Positions 6,898 to 14,372 of a stretch of DNA of 14,943 nt are shown in pieces. Position 1 is the stretch's first letter. Every line of letters starts with the position of its first letter. Made by a program: the position numbers and the translations under genes. The notes beneath the pieces are model-generated. The model was not told the origin of the DNA. It saw only the letters and a list, made by a program, of their open reading frames with translations, and searched no databases. The DNA comes from JBGPIK01 sp041484845 (GTDB lineage: Bacteria > Desulfobacterota > Binatia > UBA9968), in NCBI GenBank assembly GCA_041484845.1, contig JBGPIK010000138.1, positions 1 to 14,943 of the forward strand. Reading direction: 5' to 3'.

Positions 6898-9800
6898 CTA
6901 TGGCTTCGCGGCAGCCTCTTTAAGGGCGAGCCCTCGCACCGTTTTGAGATCAACTTTTCCGGAACCCAAAAGTGGGATGGAAGGGATTTGGTGGATATCG
7001 TCTCGCTTGGGTATCCAGAGTTTTGGCAATTCGGATTGATTGAGTTTCTCCCATAACTGATCACGGGTGATGCCGTTCTCGGTATAAAAAGCAATAAGTT
7101 TTTCTCCCCGCTGTTCATCGGGAATGGCCGTGACCGCGCTGGCGGCGCTACCGAGGATTTCATTGATGACCTCCTCGATTTTCATATGAGGGACCATCTC
7201 ACCGCCGATCTTGCTGAATCGCGAGATGCGATCCGTGATATGAATAAAGCCGTCCTCGTCGAGGGACGCCATGTCGCCCGTGATATACCAGCCGTCGCGC
7301 ATCACCTCGGCGGTGAGTTCCGGCTGGCCGAGGTAACCCATCATGCAGTTTTCGCCTTTGACAAGAAGCAGGCCTTCTTGACCGCAGGGAAGGGGCCGTT
7401 CCGATTCGACATCGATGATCTTTACAGCCACTCCCGGGATCGGGCGACCCACCGATCCGGGCTTGTTACTTATCTGCCTCTCCGTGCCGTCAACCACGTC
7501 GGGTAAATTGACCGACACGACGGGCGCAAGCTCGGTGCAGCCGTAGCCCTCAAGCAAATCCAACCCGAACTTGTCTTTAAACGCTTTGGCGATCTGGCTA
7601 CGGAGCTTTTCCGCTCCGGCAATTGCATACCGCAGAGTGGCGAATTGCTTCGGGGAACACCTGCGGATGTAGGCGGTAAAAAAAGTCGGCGTGCTGATGA
7701 GCAGCGTGGCGCGATATTTTTCTGCGACTTCGCCAATGGTCTTGGCATCCATGGGATTGGGATGGTAGACCGCGCCGAAACCGGAAATCAGGGGCAACCA
7801 CATTGTCGCCGTGAAGCCAAAAGAGTGAAACAGCGGCAATACGCCTAACATCCGGTCGTTCGGCGTGAAGTTAATCACCTGGCCGATGCTCTCGATATTC
7901 GCGATCACATTGCGATGCGACAGCATGACGCCCTTGGGTGTGCCCGTGCTGCCGCTGGAAAAAATGACGGTGGCCAGCTCCGCGGGATTTTGCTTGCTCG
8001 TGAAGCGACGCTCCAGCCATCGGGATGGAAGCAGAAATGCAGAAAGGGCAGTAAATAATTTTTCCGACCGAGTGAAATCCTTCCTGATCTCCTCGACGAA
8101 GGTCATGCCTGGTAAAAGCTCAAGTTCAAACTTGGACACGAAAAGGCGGGAGGTGAGCAAGGTCTTGATGCCGCACTGGCGGACGGCCAAGGTCATCGCC
8201 TCACGGCCCGCCGTGAAGTTTAAATTGACCGGGACCTTCCCGGCCAACAAAATAGCGACATTGGCCAACACACCTCCTACAGATGCGGGCAGCAGCACGC
8301 CGACCATTCTTTCGCCGGCGCAATGCTTCCGCACCCACCGTGAAAAAAGCATGCTACCGACCAAGACTTTGCCAAAAGACAACTCAACACCGGTCGTATC
8401 CGCTATAGCAAAATCAAACGGCCGGCGTTTCGCCGTACGAATAAATTTGCCGTGCAGCAAATCGCCCGCGCTCTTGCGGAAACGCGCGGCATGACTTTCA
8501 AGCTCCATGACCGATTGGCGCAACATCTGAGTATCCGTGGCGGCAGGGAGGGCTTTGCCGAACGAGACGGTCACCGGATAGGGAAAACGATTGGGCCGCT
8601 TCCAAAAGAAACGCCCGTTTTTAAAACTGAAGATACTGCCCCAGAGCTGGTCTAGGTGGAGGGGAATGATCGGCACATTAAGCCCTTCGACGATTTTTTC
8701 AAAACCGCGCTTGAATGGCATTACGTGTCCGGTCCGGCTAATCGCACCCTCGGCGAAGATACAGACGACATGTCCGTCTTGTAATTCTTTGCGCGCGCGC
8801 CGCAGCGCTTCGATAATGTCGCGCCGCTTTGCCGATACCGGAATCACGTTCATGAGTCGAAAGAGCCCGCTGAGCCAATGGAGCTGATAGAAGTCACGAT
8901 GGAGCATAAAACGGATGAAACGTTGCACGCTTGCCCCGATGAGCAGCGCATCCACGAACGAGACGTGATTAGACACCAACAATGCGGGACCCCGCAACGG
9001 AATATTCTCCTCGCCGACGACGCGAATGCGATAGAGCGAATGGGTGAGCAACCACACGGTGAAGCGCACGAAAAAATCGGGCAGCAGATAAATAGCATAC
9101 CCGGTTGCAGCAACGGTGAGGACCCCAACAATGAGAATAACCCGGTCCGCAGGGATTCCGAGAAGATCTGCCAGCGTCCATAGCATTGCCGAGGCGATAA
9201 GTGCCCCCAGGGTGTTGAAAACGTTGTTTGTCGCAATCAATTGCCCCTTACTCTCGCGTCCGCTGCGCTGTTGCAACAAAGCATTGAGCGGGACGGCGAA
9301 AAAACCGCCAGAGAAGCCCAACAGGACGAGCACGCACGCGGAGAGATTAAAGGACGGTTCGGAAAAGAACAGCAGCACTGAAAACAACCCCATGCCGATG
9401 GAGCCGAGAGGGACCAGCCCAAGTTCAACCTTGTCGCCCGACAAACGCCCCGCGGCGAGGCTGCCGGCGCCGATGCCGATGGCGGCGAAGGTCCACAATA
9501 ACCCGATACGCGCTTCGCCCAAATGAAGAATTTCTTTTCCCAGGAGCGGCAGGAGCATCTGCAATAATGCGCCCAGAAACCAGAAATAAGATATGCCCAT
9601 GACGGTGAGCCACAGACGCTGGTCGGCATAAAGTGTTTTGGTTCCGTCCCAGATTTCTGCGATTGGGTTGACGCCGAATTTTTTCGCGGCGCCGGAGGGT
9701 GGAACGCGGGTAATGCCAAGGCTGGTTAGAGTCCCGAGCGCCGCAATGGCAATCAGCACGAGCCCGATCCAAGCCAATCGGTCTTTCCATCCCTCATAAA

Positions 9801-10299
9801 TCACGCCGCCTAACGACGTCCCGAGAATGATGGCCGTAAACGTGCTCATCTCGAGCAACCCGTTGCCGCGAGACAGGTCCTTTTCTGGAAGCATTTCGGG
9901 GAGAATCCCGTATTTCGCCGGACTGAAGAACGTTGAATGCAGGCCCATAAGAAAAACTACCGCCAACATGGGCTCCATACGATCGGTAAAAAAGGCCAAC
10001 AAGCCGAGCGTCATGGCAAAGATCTCAAAAACCTTGACCGACACCAAGAGGGTACGCTTGCTGTGAACATCGGCGAGATAGCCGGCGTAGCCGGAAAAAA
10101 ACAGAAAGGGGAGAATGAAGAGCCCGCCGATCAGCGGGATATACTGCTCGCCCCCGCCTGCGTCGAGGGGCACATCGAGCGCAACCAAGGTGACAATGAT
10201 CTTATAAAAGTTATCGTTGAATGCGCCGAGAAACTGCGTGCAGAAAAAGCAGAAAAAACCGCGATTTTTGAGCAGTTCGGTGTATCTACCGGAAGTCAT
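6898..10299 (-). CDS. aas: LplT-PlsC-Aas fusion: lysophospholipid transporter / acyltransferase / acyl-ACP synthetase
   Basis: The 1133-residue product joins three activities that E. coli splits between LplT and Aas. Residues 1 to about 410 are an MFS transporter with the LplT-like start FLGAFNDNFYK and many hydrophobic helices. Residues of about 425-620 are a PlsC-type acyltransferase with H445xxxxD450 (NHVSFVD) and FAEGAISRTG. Residues of about 640-1125 are an AMP-forming ligase with SSGSTGTPKG (781-790), YGCTELAPV, YITGDMASLDEDGF and a C-terminal domain with FSKIGGEMVPH. Together they should move lysophospholipid across the inner membrane, activate a fatty acid on acyl carrier protein and reacylate the lysolipid. 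All catalytic motifs looked for are intact. The start fits the conserved N-terminus, though its ribosome binding site is weak (AGGA about 13 bases upstream). The gene stands alone; bioB lies downstream beyond a hairpin repeat. Confidence 0.95.
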   Translation of the reverse strand: MTSGRYTELLKNRGFFCFFCTQFLGAFNDNFYKIIVTLVALDVPLDAGGGEQYIPLIGGLFILPFLFFSGYAGYLADVHSKRTLLVSVKVFEIFAMTLGLLAFFTDRMEPMLAVVFLMGLHSTFFSPAKYGILPEMLPEKDLSRGNGLLEMSTFTAIILGTSLGGVIYEGWKDRLAWIGLVLIAIAALGTLTSLGITRVPPSGAAKKFGVNPIAEIWDGTKTLYADQRLWLTVMGISYFWFLGALLQMLLPLLGKEILHLGEARIGLLWTFAAIGIGAGSLAAGRLSGDKVELGLVPLGSIGMGLFSVLLFFSEPSFNLSACVLVLLGFSGGFFAVPLNALLQQRSGRESKGQLIATNNVFNTLGALIASAMLWTLADLLGIPADRVILIVGVLTVAATGYAIYLLPDFFVRFTVWLLTHSLYRIRVVGEENIPLRGPALLVSNHVSFVDALLIGASVQRFIRFMLHRDFYQLHWLSGLFRLMNVIPVSAKRRDIIEALRRARKELQDGHVVCIFAEGAISRTGHVMPFKRGFEKIVEGLNVPIIPLHLDQLWGSIFSFKNGRFFWKRPNRFPYPVTVSFGKALPAATDTQMLRQSVMELESHAARFRKSAGDLLHGKFIRTAKRRPFDFAIADTTGVELSFGKVLVGSMLFSRWVRKHCAGERMVGVLLPASVGGVLANVAILLAGKVPVNLNFTAGREAMTLAVRQCGIKTLLTSRLFVSKFELELLPGMTFVEEIRKDFTRSEKLFTALSAFLLPSRWLERRFTSKQNPAELATVIFSSGSTGTPKGVMLSHRNVIANIESIGQVINFTPNDRMLGVLPLFHSFGFTATMWLPLISGFGAVYHPNPMDAKTIGEVAEKYRATLLISTPTFFTAYIRRCSPKQFATLRYAIAGAEKLRSQIAKAFKDKFGLDLLEGYGCTELAPVVSVNLPDVVDGTERQISNKPGSVGRPIPGVAVKIIDVESERPLPCGQEGLLLVKGENCMMGYLGQPELTAEVMRDGWYITGDMASLDEDGFIHITDRISRFSKIGGEMVPHMKIEEVINEILGSAASAVTAIPDEQRGEKLIAFYTENGITRDQLWEKLNQSELPKLWIPKRDDIHQIPSIPLLGSGKVDLKTVRGLALKEAAAKP

Positions 10300-10460
10300 G
10301 CAACGCTAATTTTCCTTCGCCCGAGATTACCATAACAAATTGCCTGCCTTTGCCGCCAACGATACAAAACCCGCCAGCGACAATCAAACCAATTTCTCGT
10401 CTAGGGGTTCAGTTTTCTCTTGCTCTTGCTGAGCCTTTTCTCATAGATTACGAACAAAAT

Positions 10461-10706
10461 ATGCCGCGCACCCAGCAGATTACGCGCCAATGGCACCTCT
10501 TGCGGCGACTCGAAGGTTCGAACGGGCTCTCTCCTCAAAAGCTAGTCGAATCCATCCCTGAGGACTCGCCGAAAAACGCCCGCACCGTTCGCCGCGACCT
10601 CGAACCGTTAGAAGCACTCCGTTTCCCGCTCGTGACCGATTGTGATAACGGTCAGACAAGTTGGCGATTGCTCCGTCATATCGGAGGACGGTATGTCACG
10701 GATTAA
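10461..10706 (+). CDS. HTH-only protein related to WYL-family regulators
   Basis: This 81-residue product is almost wholly one winged helix-turn-helix domain (QWHLLRRLEGSNGLSPQKL, then RTVRRDLEPLEALRFPLVTD and a beta wing ending TSWRLL). It matches the N-terminal domain of the WYL regulator encoded next, in the same order and spacing, but it has no WYL domain. Its 3' end overlaps the next gene by 14 bases, and the next gene's ribosome binding site GGAGG lies inside it, so the two are coupled. The ATG at 10461 has no clear Shine-Dalgarno site; a weak -10 (TAGATT, 10444-10449) would give a very short leader. It could be a decayed copy of the neighbour or a partner that dimerises with it. No frameshift linking it to a WYL domain is visible. 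Confidence 0.65.
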   Translation: MPRTQQITRQWHLLRRLEGSNGLSPQKLVESIPEDSPKNARTVRRDLEPLEALRFPLVTDCDNGQTSWRLLRHIGGRYVTD

Positions 10707-11679
10707 GCCTGTAGCGCGGGCGATCAAACTGCTTTCCCTGATCGAGAGGAATGCCAACGGCCTACGAGTGACGGATATGGCCGACCAGCTTGGGGCGCCG
10801 CCGAGGGCTGTTTACCGGGACCTGCAAGTTTTGGAAGAGCTTCAAGTGCCGTTCTATACGGACAAGAACGGCAAAGAGAGCTTCTGGAAGCTCGATCCGG
10901 ATTATCGGAACCGATTGTCTATCCCTTTCACCCTCTCAGAGCTTCTCTCACTTTATCTTGCGCAAGACTCTATTCGACCTTTGGACGGGACCGTTCTCTA
11001 TGATTCTTTGCAGTCGCTTTTTGAAAAAGTATGGCCGGTTCTGCCCAAGCCTCTTTTCAAGCAGATGGTTGACCTGCGCGGCAGCTTTCGCTCAGGAATT
11101 CCCGCTCAAAAGGACTACGGCACATACCGGGAGTTCATCAAGGTCATCCAGGAAGCCATCGAAGGTCGAAAGGTTCTGCAGCTTCTCTATCATCCGCGTG
11201 ATCAAACGCCCGCCGAGCGCAAGGTCAACCCGTATGCCGTTCATCTCCACAACGGAACTCTGTACCTGATCGGCCACTGCCACTTGCGCAAGGATATCAG
11301 GTCGTTCGTCGTGGACCGGATGCAGAAAATCAAGCTGACCGACGAATCCTTCGCCGTCCCGTCCGAATTTTCTCTGGAGAGCTATCTCCGTCACAGCTTC
11401 GGCATGTTCCGGGAGGATCTGGTCCGGGTAAAAGTCCGCTTCCATAAATCCTTGACGCGCTATCTCCTGGAACGCCGCTGGCATCCGAGCCAGAAGAACA
11501 AAAAGCTCAAGAACGGCTCATTGGAACTTGCCTTTGAAGTGGCCGGAACCAAAGAGATCAAAACGTGGATCTTAGGCTTCGGCTCACTCGCCAAAGTCCT
11601 GGAACCGGCTTCGTTGGTCAAAGAGATCAAAGACGACCTGGAGAAATCGCTGAAATCCTACAAGGTGGGAATGCATTGA
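10693..11679 (+). CDS. WYL-domain transcriptional regulator
   Basis: The 328-residue product has an N-terminal winged helix-turn-helix (about 5-68, RPVYRDL-type recognition helix seen as PPRAVYRDLQVLEEL), a central WYL domain (about 150-225, with NPYAVHLHNGTLYLIGHCHLRKDIRSFVVDRM) and a C-terminal WCX-type region. WYL domains bind small ligands or nucleic acid, and family members regulate metabolism, DNA repair and anti-phage systems. The usual W-Y-L triad reads L-Y-L here. GGAGG (10683-10687) lies five bases before the ATG at 10693, which fixes the start over an upstream GTG/ATA-type extension. It overlaps the HTH-only gene. Nearby toxin-antitoxin modules make a role in an accessory island possible but unproven. 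Confidence 0.9.
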   Translation: MSRIKPVARAIKLLSLIERNANGLRVTDMADQLGAPPRAVYRDLQVLEELQVPFYTDKNGKESFWKLDPDYRNRLSIPFTLSELLSLYLAQDSIRPLDGTVLYDSLQSLFEKVWPVLPKPLFKQMVDLRGSFRSGIPAQKDYGTYREFIKVIQEAIEGRKVLQLLYHPRDQTPAERKVNPYAVHLHNGTLYLIGHCHLRKDIRSFVVDRMQKIKLTDESFAVPSEFSLESYLRHSFGMFREDLVRVKVRFHKSLTRYLLERRWHPSQKNKKLKNGSLELAFEVAGTKEIKTWILGFGSLAKVLEPASLVKEIKDDLEKSLKSYKVGMH

Positions 11680-11745
11680 ACCACTGAACGGCTTGAACGA
11701 TTTGAGCCTTTTGAACCACGCGAAGGGGAACATGTGACACGTTTC
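11676..11745. repeat. TTGAACG 9-bp-period repeat block A with conserved tail
   Basis: TTGAAC-like hexamers occur at 11676, 11684, 11693, 11702 and 11711, spaced mostly nine bases, overlapping the stop of the WYL gene. The block ends with AACATGTGACACGTTTC (11729-11745), which recurs nearly unchanged at the ends of blocks B and C. Confidence 0.7.
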
Positions 11746-11764
11746 GATAGAGATATGCGTTATA

Positions 11765-11791
11765 TTAGGTGCGCTGCTTTGGGCAGCCTAA
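11765..11791 (-). terminator. Stem-loop at the 3' end of the second PIN gene
   Basis: On the minus strand TTAGGCTGC pairs with GCAGC and CCTAA around the loop CCAAA, with a small bulge. It includes the PIN gene stop codon and could end its transcript, though only a weak AT tract follows. Confidence 0.35.
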
Positions 11792-12186
11792 GGAATCACG
11801 GTAAGTCCCAGGGCTCGGAAATCACCGTCAAAAGCGAGAGAAGGCACGTCATCGAGGAGCGTGGTTACAACCACAAATGAAATCGCGTCGCAAAAAGAAA
11901 GTTTATGGTCACGGCCGTACCGGCGGAAAATTTGTTCCGCTTCCGTGGGCACGGTCTCGCCGTAGTTTACGATGTGGAGATGAGGCTTGACTTCATTAAG
12001 AAATGTCAGCGCGTCACGGTGGGTTCGCCGATAACGAAGCAGCGTCAATGTTTCACTGATGATATCCCAGGTGACGTAAAGGCGAGAGCCTGACGTAGCG
12101 GCATCCGCCGAAAGATCCTCGGCTTGTTGGTGGTTGACATCGCGTTGGTCGAAGCAGGCGTAGAAAAAAGATGTGTCGCAAAACAG
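11788..12186 (-). CDS. PIN-domain toxin (VapC-like) with disrupted start
   Basis: This frame encodes a complete PIN domain of about 132 residues beginning at LFCDTSFFYACFDQRD. The acidic residues are present: D4 (CDTS), E45 (ISETLTLLRY), D100 (SFCDAISF) and D120/D122 (AFDGDF). No ATG, GTG or TTG precedes the domain in frame; the only candidate is CTG at 12186-12184, and a TGA closes the frame upstream. An ATG that overlaps the antitoxin stop as TGATG (12203-12201) is in another frame and runs into a stop. A single lost base between 12187 and 12200 would explain this, restoring a protein beginning MALP-x-RLFCDTS. A start at TTG 12048 would cut away the first catalytic aspartate. It may be a real inactivating mutation, a sequence error or a CTG start. 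Confidence 0.75.
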   Translation of the reverse strand: MFCDTSFFYACFDQRDVNHQQAEDLSADAATSGSRLYVTWDIISETLTLLRYRRTHRDALTFLNEVKPHLHIVNYGETVPTEAEQIFRRYGRDHKLSFCDAISFVVVTTLLDDVPSLAFDGDFRALGLTVIP

Positions 12187-12202
12187 CCGGCTGGGAGCGC
12201 CA

Positions 12203-12469
12203 TCAGCGGCTCTTCACGCCGGAACCATAGAGATGTTCCTTGACATGCTCGGATACCTTCGTTTTTCGTCCCCGGTACTTTGGCAGCCTACGCATCAGTT
12301 GAACGAGCTTCTTGGCGGCGGCTCCGGGCTCCGGCTCTGGCAATGTCGCGCGCAATTCCGCCACCACCTCGTCGCGCACCATGATCTCAACCTTAGCGCC
12401 TGTGTCCTTTCGCACTTGGCGAACCAACTCGGGCAATCTTTTTCGTGCTTCGCTGATAGAGAGTTTCAT
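12203..12469 (-). CDS. Phd/YefM-like antitoxin
   Basis: The 88-residue product begins MKLSISEARKRLPELVRQV and continues KVEIMVRDEVVAEL, the DNA-binding fold of Phd/YefM antitoxins. A basic C-terminus (PKYRGRKTKVSEHVKEHLYG) would bind the PIN toxin. Its stop overlaps an ATG as TGATG, the expected coupling to a toxin gene, although the PIN frame now lies one base out. The start at 12469 fits both the family and the promoter: the -10 box ends about nine bases upstream, so the transcript should be leaderless or nearly so, and no Shine-Dalgarno site is present. A TTG nine codons upstream lies within the promoter and is rejected. It is likely autoregulated through the TGTACA repeats at 12480-12495. 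Confidence 0.82.
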   Translation of the reverse strand: MKLSISEARKRLPELVRQVRKDTGAKVEIMVRDEVVAELRATLPEPEPGAAAKKLVQLMRRLPKYRGRKTKVSEHVKEHLYGSGVKSR

Positions 12470-12477
12470 AGCGAGGA

Positions 12478-12506
12478 AGTGTACAAGGGTGTACAAACTG
12501 AGTCAA
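12478..12506 (-). promoter_or_regulatory. Sigma70-type promoter of the second antitoxin-PIN pair
   Basis: On the minus strand TTGACT (12506-12501) is followed after exactly 17 bases by TACACT (12483-12478). Transcription would start near 12471, at most a few bases before the antitoxin ATG at 12469. Confidence 0.65.
12480..12495. promoter_or_regulatory. Paired TGTACA operator
   Basis: Two copies of the palindrome TGTACA (12480-12485 and 12490-12495), separated by AGGG, overlap the -10 box and spacer. TGTACA is the core recognised by YefM-YoeB in E. coli, and the adjacent gene is a Phd/YefM-like antitoxin, so autoregulation is likely. Confidence 0.7.
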
Positions 12507-12888
12507 TCGCAGCCTCCTGGCTATTTGAGAAAATCGGTGGAGGTCTTTTTGCCGGGAAGAGGTCTGCGGCCAGATGTCGCTAGAGGGGAAAAGCGGTAGT
12601 ACCCTCAAGTGAGCATATGAGTAGGGGTATGATCTTGCGGGCGCCTCGCTGAAGCGTGTGGGGGAGAAAGAGCGGTAATACATACAACCTTAACCTGGTA
12701 ATAGATGTGGTAATAACAGGGCGAGGTTCTGGCCTGTCTGCGGCTCGTCAAAAAAGTGCGGGATTCAGACAAAGCAGGGACTTTGTGCGATGTTGAATCT
12801 GGAAATTGGAGACGTGGTGAGGCGCGCGGAAAGAGGCGAGGCTCTTGATTTGTTTTGAACTTTTAAACGGAAGGTGGATTACAGGCTC
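12507..12888. other. Intergenic region with three GGTAATA repeats
   Basis: About 380 bases lie between divergent genes. I see no gene of its own. GGTAATA occurs at 12674-12680, 12697-12703 and 12709-12715, roughly 160-200 bases before the pRiA4b-like gene, and could be binding sites or chance. A ribosome binding site for the next gene (AAGGTGG, 12871-12877) closes the region. Confidence 0.4.
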
Positions 12889-13455
12889 GTGAAAACAAAT
12901 AACCCATTGGGAATTTGTCAAATCAAGATAACCCTCAGGTACGTCCGTCCGCCAATTTGGCGGCGCATACAAGTCGCTGGCGACGTGACGCTGGCCAAAC
13001 TGCACCGTATCATTCAGGAGGTCATGGGATGGTATGACTCGCATCTTCATCAGTTCATTGTCGGCAAGACCTATTATGGCGTCCCGAGCTTGGACGAATT
13101 TTCGGAGCTGGATCTAAAGGACGAGAGAAAGGTAAAGCTAAACCAGGTTCTCTCAAGGCCGAAACAGAAGATCATCTACGAATACGACTTCGGCGACGGC
13201 TGGGAGCATGAAATCTTGCTGGAAAAGATGCTCCCTCCCGATTCCAAGGCTCATTATCCCGTATGTGTCGGAGGCGCGCGCGCCTGTCCACCGGAGGACT
13301 GTGGCGGTGTCGGCGGCTACGCGAATTTTCTTGACGCCATAAGCGATCCGGATCACGAAGAGCACGATGAATATCTTGACTGGATCGGCGGCGAATTTGA
13401 TCCAGAAGGTTTTGATGTCGATCTTGTGAACCAGAGCCTCAAGAGGATCAGATGA
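12889..13455 (+). CDS. Plasmid pRiA4b ORF-3-like protein
   Basis: The roughly 188-residue product matches the pRiA4b ORF-3 family: IKITLRYVRPPIWRRIQVAGDVTLAKLHRIIQ at the start, EVMGWYDSHLHQF, a central YEYDFGDGWEHEI and VCVGGARACPPEDCGG, then FDPEGFDVDLVNQSLKRI at the end. The family is common on plasmids and in accessory regions, and its biochemical function is not known. The WRR, HLHQF, DFGDGW and CPPEDCGG blocks are intact and the length is usual. I prefer the GTG at 12889, 11 bases after AAGGTGG; a GTG at 12874 is in frame but lies inside that site. Its stop overlaps the ATG of a 37-codon open frame. A TTGAACG repeat block follows. Confidence 0.88.
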   Translation: MKTNNPLGICQIKITLRYVRPPIWRRIQVAGDVTLAKLHRIIQEVMGWYDSHLHQFIVGKTYYGVPSLDEFSELDLKDERKVKLNQVLSRPKQKIIYEYDFGDGWEHEILLEKMLPPDSKAHYPVCVGGARACPPEDCGGVGGYANFLDAISDPDHEEHDEYLDWIGGEFDPEGFDVDLVNQSLKRIR

Positions 13456-13565
13456 AAACAACAAGTCTCAACTATTGTTCAATGGCTGCGTCAACGCAAA
13501 CGACTTATGTTGACGATCAACCAACGCGCGGCTCTGATGCTCAATGGGAGCGGATCAAGGGGTGA
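13452..13565 (+). CDS. Short open frame overlapping the pRiA4b-like gene
   Basis: This 37-codon frame starts with an ATG that overlaps the preceding stop as ATGA. Its last residues, SDAQWERIKG, resemble the N-terminus of IS5-type transposases (DAQWERI is common there). It may be a truncated insertion-sequence remnant or simply chance. No ribosome binding site of its own is clear. Confidence 0.25.
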   Translation: MKTTSLNYCSMAASTQTTYVDDQPTRGSDAQWERIKG

Positions 13566-13618
13566 TAAGATAATCACATCACGGAAAGCCGAGGTGAGAA
13601 GAGTTCGGGATTATCGCG

Positions 13619-13745
13619 TTGAAACGACGGGAACGTCTGGAACAACGTGAACGTAGCGCATTGCTTGAACGATTGTGACGATTGGAACGGGCCTCGGTAT
13701 TGAATTGGACGGCTTGAACTTTTTAGAAAATATGTGACGCGTTGC
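13619..13745. repeat. TTGAACG 9-bp-period repeat block B with conserved tail
   Basis: Hexamers like TTGAAC or TGGAAC occur at 13619, 13629, 13638, 13647, 13665, 13674, 13683, 13705 and 13714, mostly at multiples of nine bases. The block ends TTGAAC then TTTTTAGAAAATATGTGAC and CGTTGC (to 13745), nearly the same as the end of block C. Confidence 0.7.
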
Positions 13746-13811
13746 GACAAAGGTCTGTGATATGTTTGGATCTTCGTTCAAGGCGTAAAGGAAGCGGATA
13801 GAGAGCGGAGC

Positions 13812-14155
13812 TTGAAACTTCAAACTATCGGTATCGAGGCGCATGCACGGGGCAAGATGTACGAGATCCGTGCTGATGGAAAGATCGCGACGCTTCTTCT
13901 CACGTTCCATGCGCTTGAAAGAATGCAAAGATGGAAGCTGAGCGACGGCAAGTAATTCGCACGTTGCTTGAACCGGAAGAGGTTCTTAAAGGCCATCGAA
14001 ATCGCTATATTGCGCATCGCCGATTAGGAAGACATGTCGTCAGAGCGATCTATGAATACGATGGCAAAAACCCGGTCGTAATTACGGTATACTACCCTTT
14101 GGCTCAGCGCTATTTCAAAGGTGGAGGTGTTTATGAAGATAAAATACTCTCGTGA
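13812..14155 (+). pseudogene. DUF4258-like protein, frameshifted
   Basis: Two reading frames together make one DUF4258-like protein of about 114 residues. The first runs from a possible TTG at 13812 (or ATG at 13857) through YEIRADGKIATLLLTFHALERMQRWKLS and stops at 13953-13955. The second continues as ERRQVIRTLLEPEEVLKGH to RRLGRHVVRAIYEYDGKNPVVITVYYP, ending at 14155. The join is near 13944-13946: reading GACGG as GA(N)CGG gives the smooth line RWKLSERQVIRTLLEPEEV, so one base appears lost. DUF4258 proteins are small and often sit beside DUF2283, as here, in pairs resembling toxin-antitoxin modules with RelE-like toxins. The downstream DUF2283 start lies inside this gene. Whether the shift is real or a sequence error cannot be told. 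Confidence 0.72.
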
Positions 14156-14336
14156 CGCAGATGTTTTGGTGATTCAATTGAGAGAGGGAAAACCGGCTGA
14201 CTCCCGAGATATAGCCGAAGGAATCATTGTCCACCTGACAGCCAAGGGACAGCCCCTCGAGATCGAAATTCTCGATGCTTCCAAGGTTGTGCAAAAGAAA
14301 GACGTCGAGGTCTCACTCGACGCAATCTTTCCGTAG
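14133..14336 (+). CDS. DUF2283 family protein
   Basis: The 67-residue product matches DUF2283: MKIKYSRDADVLVIQLREGKP, then AEGIIVHLTAKGQPLEIEILDASKVV. Family members are single small beta-rich domains often encoded just after a DUF4258 or similar toxin-like gene, and an antitoxin role has been proposed for such pairs. GGAGG (14123-14127) lies five bases before the ATG at 14133, a strong site that decides this start over a GTG at 14121. The gene overlaps the end of the frameshifted DUF4258-like gene by 23 bases, so the two were probably translated together. It looks intact even though its partner does not. Confidence 0.85.
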   Translation: MKIKYSRDADVLVIQLREGKPADSRDIAEGIIVHLTAKGQPLEIEILDASKVVQKKDVEVSLDAIFP

Positions 14337-14372
14337 ACCGGTGCCTGCGACCCCTTGGGGGTGAAAGCCTAA

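Noticed and set aside
7186..10066. Many open frames within the LplT-Aas fusion on either strand
   Set aside because: They lie within an intact 1133-residue conserved reading frame and show no domains of their own.
12470..12496. TTG start for the second antitoxin
   Set aside because: It lies inside the predicted promoter, and the ATG at 12469 matches the family start.
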